From assembly GCA_030295365.1 (NCBI GenBank), contig AP027062.1:950001-1014000 (forward strand): a stretch of DNA of 64,000 nt, in the 5' to 3' direction. The DNA comes from Candidatus Rickettsia kotlanii. GTDB lineage: Bacteria > Pseudomonadota > Alphaproteobacteria > Rickettsiales > Rickettsiaceae. Of the stretch, positions 60,374 through 64,000 are shown piece by piece. Below the pieces are notes generated by a model. It saw nothing but the letters and a program-made list of their open reading frames with translations, had not been told where the DNA came from and did not search any database. Made by a program: the position numbers and the translations under genes. Position 1 is the first letter of the stretch, and each line of letters starts with the position of its first letter.

Positions 60374-60471
60374 CGTCATTGCGAGGAAAATTACGAAGTA
60401 ATTCGACGAAGCAATCTCAGGATATTTGATGAGATTGCCATGCAGCCTACGGCTGGCTGCTCGCAATGGCG
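60374..60471. repeat. Family A dispersed repeat (copy 6) between rpsO and pnp
   Basis: CGTCATTGCGAGGAAAATTA to CTGCTCGCAATGGCG, in the reverse arrangement of copy 5. It occupies the rpsO-pnp gap, where an RNase-processed hairpin often lies in other bacteria. Confidence 0.78.
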
Positions 60472-60480
60472 ATTATCCAA

Positions 60481-60756
60481 TTACTTAATCTTTCTAATTC
60501 CTAGCTTACTTATTAAATCTAAATATTTGCTAACATTATTCTTTTTAATGTAGTTAAGTAATCTACGGCGACGCCCGACTAAAATTAATAATCCGCGTCT
60601 TGAAGTATGATCTTTATGGTTAGATTTAAAATGCTCAGTTAAATTATTGATTCTTTCAGTTAAGATAGCACATTGCACTGCACTTGAACCGGTATCATTT
60701 TCCGTTATAGCATATTCTTTAATTAATTGTTGTTTACGTTCTGTAGTAATCGACAT
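60481..60756 (-). CDS. rpsO: 30S ribosomal protein S15
   Basis: Binds the central domain of 16S rRNA early in 30S assembly. The 91 residues match: [20 protein letters not shown] then [40 protein letters not shown] and [20 protein letters not shown]. It follows truB with a 35-base gap that holds GGAGAA about nine bases before the ATG, a good ribosome site. Confidence 0.97.
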   Translation of the reverse strand: MSITTERKQQLIKEYAITENDTGSSAVQCAILTERINNLTEHFKSNHKDHTSRRGLLILVGRRRRLLNYIKKNNVSKYLDLISKLGIRKIK

Positions 60757-60791
60757 CGATAATTTCTCCTTAAATATATAGACTTCCAGTT

Positions 60792-61733
60792 TTAAAAGGA
60801 GTCTTGTGTTAAATTAAATACCCGTAAAGAATTAAAGCAACTCTTGTTTAAGCTACCTATTGCAAGCAAAGTGCCTTTATAGCGAACCCATAAAAGATCA
60901 ACAGACATCTTGCCAAACTCTACTTCTAGAGGTAATTTGGCAAGATGTCTAAAATCTTTTTCATAATTAAATAAACATTTCTGTCCATATCTAATTTGCT
61001 GTGCTTGGCTGTCAGTTACATCAAGAACCAGGATGTCGTCCAGTATTGCTTCTATCTTTATACTTTTTTCCTCTAGGGAATTTTGGGTAATTTCGTCAGG
61101 CGATTTAATTCGGATAGCATTTTCTTCTTTAAATATTCCAACCTGAGTACGGCGTAATTCTATCACAAATCCTAAACTTTGCAAGGACAATGCCAAATCT
61201 TCTGCTAAAGTCCTTATATAAGTACCTTTTGAGCATTCCGTATAGTATGTAGCGGTAGCATTTTTCTCATCAAAATTTAAACATTTTAGATCATAAATAG
61301 TTATGTTGCGTGGCTTTAATTCTACTTTTGCCCCCTCTCTAGCCAATTTATAAGCTCTTACACCGTTAACTTTAAGAGCTGAAAAAGCCGGCGGTATTTG
61401 TATTACGTTACCGATAAATTTAGAACATACGGCATAAGCTTCTTCTTGAGAAGGGATACAATCTTTCGTTGCTATTACTTTACCGGTATAATCGCCGCTA
61501 TTGGTTTGCGTTCCGAATTTTACGGTAAAAATATAGGTTTTTCTAGCATCAATTAGCAGATGTATCAGCTTTGTAGCTTCACCTACAGCAAGCGGTAATA
61601 TTCCTTCTGCTTCTACGTCTAAAGTACCAGCATGTCCTATCTTGGTTTTACCGAGTATTTTTTTTACTATGCTAACAAGTTGAGCAGAACTTATACCTTT
61701 TGGTTTATAAAAATTTAACCAATAATTACTCAT
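60792..61733 (-). CDS. truB: tRNA pseudouridine-55 synthase
   Basis: Makes pseudouridine 55 in the T loop of tRNAs. The catalytic aspartate is Asp39 in [10 protein letters not shown] (family GHTGTLDP.A); later signatures are [39 protein letters not shown] and [15 protein letters not shown] with the C-terminal PUA-like domain. The 313 residues include a repeat-encoded insert of 16 residues ([16 protein letters not shown]) near 266-282. The insert lies in the tail, away from the active site, so activity should be kept. Confidence 0.93.
   Translation of the reverse strand: MSNYWLNFYKPKGISSAQLVSIVKKILGKTKIGHAGTLDVEAEGILPLAVGEATKLIHLLIDARKTYIFTVKFGTQTNSGDYTGKVIATKDCIPSQEEAYAVCSKFIGNVIQIPPAFSALKVNGVRAYKLAREGAKVELKPRNITIYDLKCLNFDEKNATATYYTECSKGTYIRTLAEDLALSLQSLGFVIELRRTQVGIFKEENAIRIKSPDEITQNSLEEKSIKIEAILDDILVLDVTDSQAQQIRYGQKCLFNYEKDFRHLAKLPLEVEFGKMSVDLLWVRYKGTLLAIGSLNKSCFNSLRVFNLTQDSF
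60903..60950. repeat. RPE1-like palindrome within the truB coding region
   Basis: AGACATCTTGCCAAA and its exact complement (60936-60950) flank CTCTACTTCTAGAGGTAA. Its core CTTCTAGAGGTAATTT is shared with the RPE1 copy near 56195. It adds exactly 48 bases (16 codons), keeping frame. Confidence 0.88.
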
Positions 61734-61816
61734 TTTAATTTGATTTAACTTGACTTAAATTTAGAAAATCTTTAATATATAGCTCTAGCCAATAGCAAGA
61801 TAGGTTAGACCAAATA

Positions 61817-63352
61817 ATGACGATTAACCCCAGTAATATAGAAAATTCTTCCTCTAAAATCAATAGCTGTTTTTCCAAACTTACCGATTATATCTGGCCT
61901 ATAAAACGCCATGAAGTTTCTAAATTTTTATTCATCACTTTATTAATGTTCTGCATTTTATTTATCCAAAATCTAATCAGAGCTTTAAAAGATAGTATTG
62001 TTACTACTATGATCGGTGCCGAGATTATCTCATTTTTGAAGTTTTGGGGAGTGATGCCGTCAGCTTTTTTAATAACTGCTATATATGTAAAGCTTATTAA
62101 TAAGATGAAAGCAGAAAATATATTTTATCTTATGATATCAATATTTTTAACATTCTTTGCTCTTTTTGCTTACGTTATTTTTCCAAATCATGAAATGCTG
62201 CATTTAAGCCCTGTAACCGTTCAAAATTTAATGGCAAGTTTACCTAATTTAAAATGGTTTATATTGCTTTTATCAAAATGGAGTTTTTCGTTATTTTATA
62301 TAATAGCCGAATTATGGCCAAACGTAGTTTTCGCATTACTTTTTTGGCAGTTTGTTAATAATATTACTACAGTAGAAGAATCTAAAAGATTTTATCCATT
62401 ATTCGGTTTACTTAGTCAAACAGGTATTTATTTAGCAGGGCAGTTTTTAGAAAATCTAAGTAATATTAATGATTACGTAACTAATAAATTTGCATTGCAA
62501 TCGTCTTTTCATACACTTTCTATACAAATTATACTAACTATAGTATTAATTTTAGGAATAATAGCTATTAAAACTTTTTGGTTGCTTAATCATAAAGTAC
62601 TAGACAAAGAGCATATGGCGTTACTCAGGTTTAAAGCAAGGAAAAAATCTATGACTATTGCCGAAAGTTTTCAGATGCTTCTATCGTCAAGACATATTAG
62701 ATTAATTGCAACTTTGCTTATCTGCTATGGCATTGCCATTAATTTAGTGGAAGGTCCTTGGAAAGCAGCAGCTACTAAAATTTATAAAACTCCAACCGAA
62801 TATGCAGCTTTTATAGGAAGTTATTTGAGCTATACCGGAGTATTTACTATTTTATTTGTCGTACTTGGTTCAAATATAGTTAGAAGACTTGGCTGGTTTA
62901 CGGCAGCTGCTATCACCCCTTTAATAGTTTTTATTACCGGTATATTATTTTTTGCCGTTAATAATTTTGAAAGATTTGCCGGCTTAATAATAGCAAATTT
63001 TATTCTAACCGATCCTGCTTTTATTGCTATAACAATAGGTGCTATTCAAAATGTACTTAGTAAATCAAGCAAATATACCTTATTTGATTCAACAAAAGAA
63101 ATGGCCTATGTTCCTTTAGAGCCAGAAATAAAAATAAAAGGTAAAGCTGCTGCCGACGTGATAGGTACAAAACTCGGTAAATCTGGTAGTGCATTTTTAC
63201 AATCATTGGTATTTATAATATTACCTTCTGCTAATTATCAATCTATTTCCATCTGTTTAATGATTATATTTATAATTACTTGCTTAACCTGGCTTTGGGC
63301 AATTAAAGCACTCAATAAAGAATATAAAAATTCTATTAAATTTTCTCAATAA
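61817..63352 (+). CDS. tlc4: ADP,ATP carrier protein (nucleotide translocase Tlc4-like)
   Basis: A 511-residue, 12-membrane-segment transporter of the ATP:ADP antiporter (Npt/Tlc) family. The opening reads LTDYIWPIKRHEVSKFLFIT, then NLIRALKDSIVTTMIGAEII; the carboxy part has GAIQNVLSKSSKYTLFDSTK and EMAYVPLEPEIKIKGKAAAD then VIGTKLGKSGSAFLQS, all typical of rickettsial/chlamydial/plastid carriers. The five Rickettsia paralogues differ in substrate; by its length, N-terminus and truB neighbour I assign the fourth, whose substrate may be other nucleotides than ATP. Transcribed divergently from truB. Confidence 0.9.
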   Translation: MTINPSNIENSSSKINSCFSKLTDYIWPIKRHEVSKFLFITLLMFCILFIQNLIRALKDSIVTTMIGAEIISFLKFWGVMPSAFLITAIYVKLINKMKAENIFYLMISIFLTFFALFAYVIFPNHEMLHLSPVTVQNLMASLPNLKWFILLLSKWSFSLFYIIAELWPNVVFALLFWQFVNNITTVEESKRFYPLFGLLSQTGIYLAGQFLENLSNINDYVTNKFALQSSFHTLSIQIILTIVLILGIIAIKTFWLLNHKVLDKEHMALLRFKARKKSMTIAESFQMLLSSRHIRLIATLLICYGIAINLVEGPWKAAATKIYKTPTEYAAFIGSYLSYTGVFTILFVVLGSNIVRRLGWFTAAAITPLIVFITGILFFAVNNFERFAGLIIANFILTDPAFIAITIGAIQNVLSKSSKYTLFDSTKEMAYVPLEPEIKIKGKAAADVIGTKLGKSGSAFLQSLVFIILPSANYQSISICLMIIFIITCLTWLWAIKALNKEYKNSIKFSQ

Positions 63353-63407
63353 TATCTCTATACACTATCTTTGACAGTATAACACAAACCGTGAAAAAGG
63401 ACATGTT

Positions 63408-63530
63408 ATGTCATTCCTGCGTAAGCGGAAATCCAGAAAAAAGCGAAATAAATCGAACTTTTAATTTAAAAATCCAGTGTGCTTAGACTTTTTAGTGACT
63501 GGATGCCTACCTATACAGGAATGACATAGA
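63408..63530. repeat. Family B long imperfect palindrome
   Basis: GTTATGTCATTCCTGCGTAA on the left and CCTATACAGGAATGACATAG on the right enclose AAATCCAG...CTGGAT arms. It follows the translocase gene and runs up to the def remnant. Confidence 0.65.
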
Positions 63531-63539
63531 GGATAAAGA

Positions 63540-63740
63540 TCAACTCCAGGCATTGAAGCATCTATTACACGATCAAAAGCAATCAAGGTAAAATATCTTG
63601 ATTATAACGGTAATAAGCAAGAACTAGCAGCAGAAGGTTTTTTAGCAACTGTAATTCAGCATGAAATAGATTATTTAAACGGCAAAACTTATTTTTCGGA
63701 AGAAAAACAAACTTTTATTGAGGGTTCTTTATCGTTATAA
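63540..63740 (+). pseudogene. def: C-terminal remnant of peptide deformylase
   Basis: Reads STPGIEASITRSKAIKVKYL, then LDYNGNKQELAAEGFLATVI and QHEIDYLNGKTYF with a stop at 63740. It is the second half of a deformylase; the metal-binding HExxH helix here reads HEIDY, losing the second histidine, and the N-terminal half is gone. Another def elsewhere must do the essential job. Confidence 0.85.
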
Positions 63741-63805
63741 CAATATCGGCTTGACTACGCATCACTTATAGTTTATACTAATTTTTTGGTTAAATGAGAG
63801 GTTTT

Positions 63806-64000
63806 ATGAGTCAAGACGGTAACCTAGATACAAGTGAATTTGATCCTTTAGCAAATAAGGAATATACAGAAGAACAAGAGCAAAAAGAATTTTTATCTCA
63901 AACTACAACCCCCTCACTAGAAGCTGACGATAGTTTTATCGTTACTTTTGCATCTTCTGCTCAATCTACCCATTCAATTAGTGCTTTATCGGGCAATATC
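63806..64000 (+). CDS. Start of an unidentified gene, runs off the window
   Basis: ATG 63806 with GAGAGG five bases upstream opens a frame that stays open to the end of the window (65 codons). It begins MSQDGNLDTSEFDPLANKEY then TEEQEQKEFLSQTTTPSLEA, an acidic, polar, probably unstructured start. No domain is recognisable from this part. Confidence 0.6.
   Translation, partial: MSQDGNLDTSEFDPLANKEYTEEQEQKEFLSQTTTPSLEADDSFIVTFASSAQSTHSISALSGNI

Noticed and set aside
1-64000. CRISPR array, rRNA genes, prophage or intact insertion sequence
   Set aside because: I saw no regularly spaced direct repeats, no rRNA sequence, no phage structural genes and no complete transposase; the repeats present are palindromic and dispersed.

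Overview
The window is an AT-rich stretch of a Rickettsia chromosome. Three things support this. It carries a non-mitochondrial ATP/ADP translocase (tlc4-like). Rickettsia palindromic elements (RPEs) occur both between and inside genes. Intact housekeeping genes are separated by long decaying remnants, as expected in an obligate intracellular bacterium undergoing genome reduction. I cannot fix the species from sequence alone; a spotted-fever-group or related lineage is a guess.

Layout. 1-3133: end of a class IV aminotransferase, dapA overlapping smpB, and a DsbA-like oxidoreductase. 3356-9459 (minus): sucD/sucC, dead VapBC and cytochrome b561 genes, an S9 peptidase and a Tim44-like protein. 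9696-15002: acyltransferase remnant, rbfA with a VTT/DedA-like gene, an RDD protein and recR joined by an RPE, then 2 kb of decayed gene. 15003-21392: nadK and rnj (divergent), truncated gpsA, a secreted-protein gene with one stop, an AEC carrier, an alpha/beta hydrolase and trxB. 21393-31075: decayed genes including gabD, a GT2 glycosyltransferase, uvrD, two paralogous helical genes (first dead, second intact) and a PLP-dependent dehydratase. 31158-36415: lon, a Sca autotransporter remnant, tRNA-Asp and long hpf. 36415-42915: gamma carbonic anhydrase remnant, folD, ferredoxin-NADP reductase, Phd antitoxin remnant, and a ruined archaic (Csu-type) chaperone-usher pilus locus with one intact subunit gene. 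43858-51850: nrdA and nrdB split by a dead PD-(D/E)XK transposase, then a 959-residue helical/pentapeptide protein followed by its own decayed tandem copy. 51856-61733 (minus): miaA, phosphomannomutase, lptB-lptA-lptC-kdsD, pnp, rpsO and truB. 61817-64000: tlc4, a def remnant and the start of an unidentified gene.

Functional links. kdsD, lptA, lptB, lptC and the phosphohexomutase form an LPS core synthesis and export block. truB-rpsO-pnp is the classic translation/RNA-decay cluster. nrdA/nrdB supply deoxynucleotides. sucCD and tlc4 bear on energy metabolism. Several remnants mark lost abilities: making glycerol-3-phosphate (gpsA), semialdehyde oxidation (gabD), pilus assembly, and toxin-antitoxin modules.

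The most unusual signals are structural. A perfect 47-bp inverted duplication folds the start of lptA against its own leader. A 32-bp-arm perfect palindrome lies between lptB and the phosphomannomutase gene. RPE sequence has been absorbed into three proteins (TruB, phosphomannomutase, PLP dehydratase), in one case supplying the stop codon. One RPE fits exactly between the stop of the RDD gene and the start of recR.
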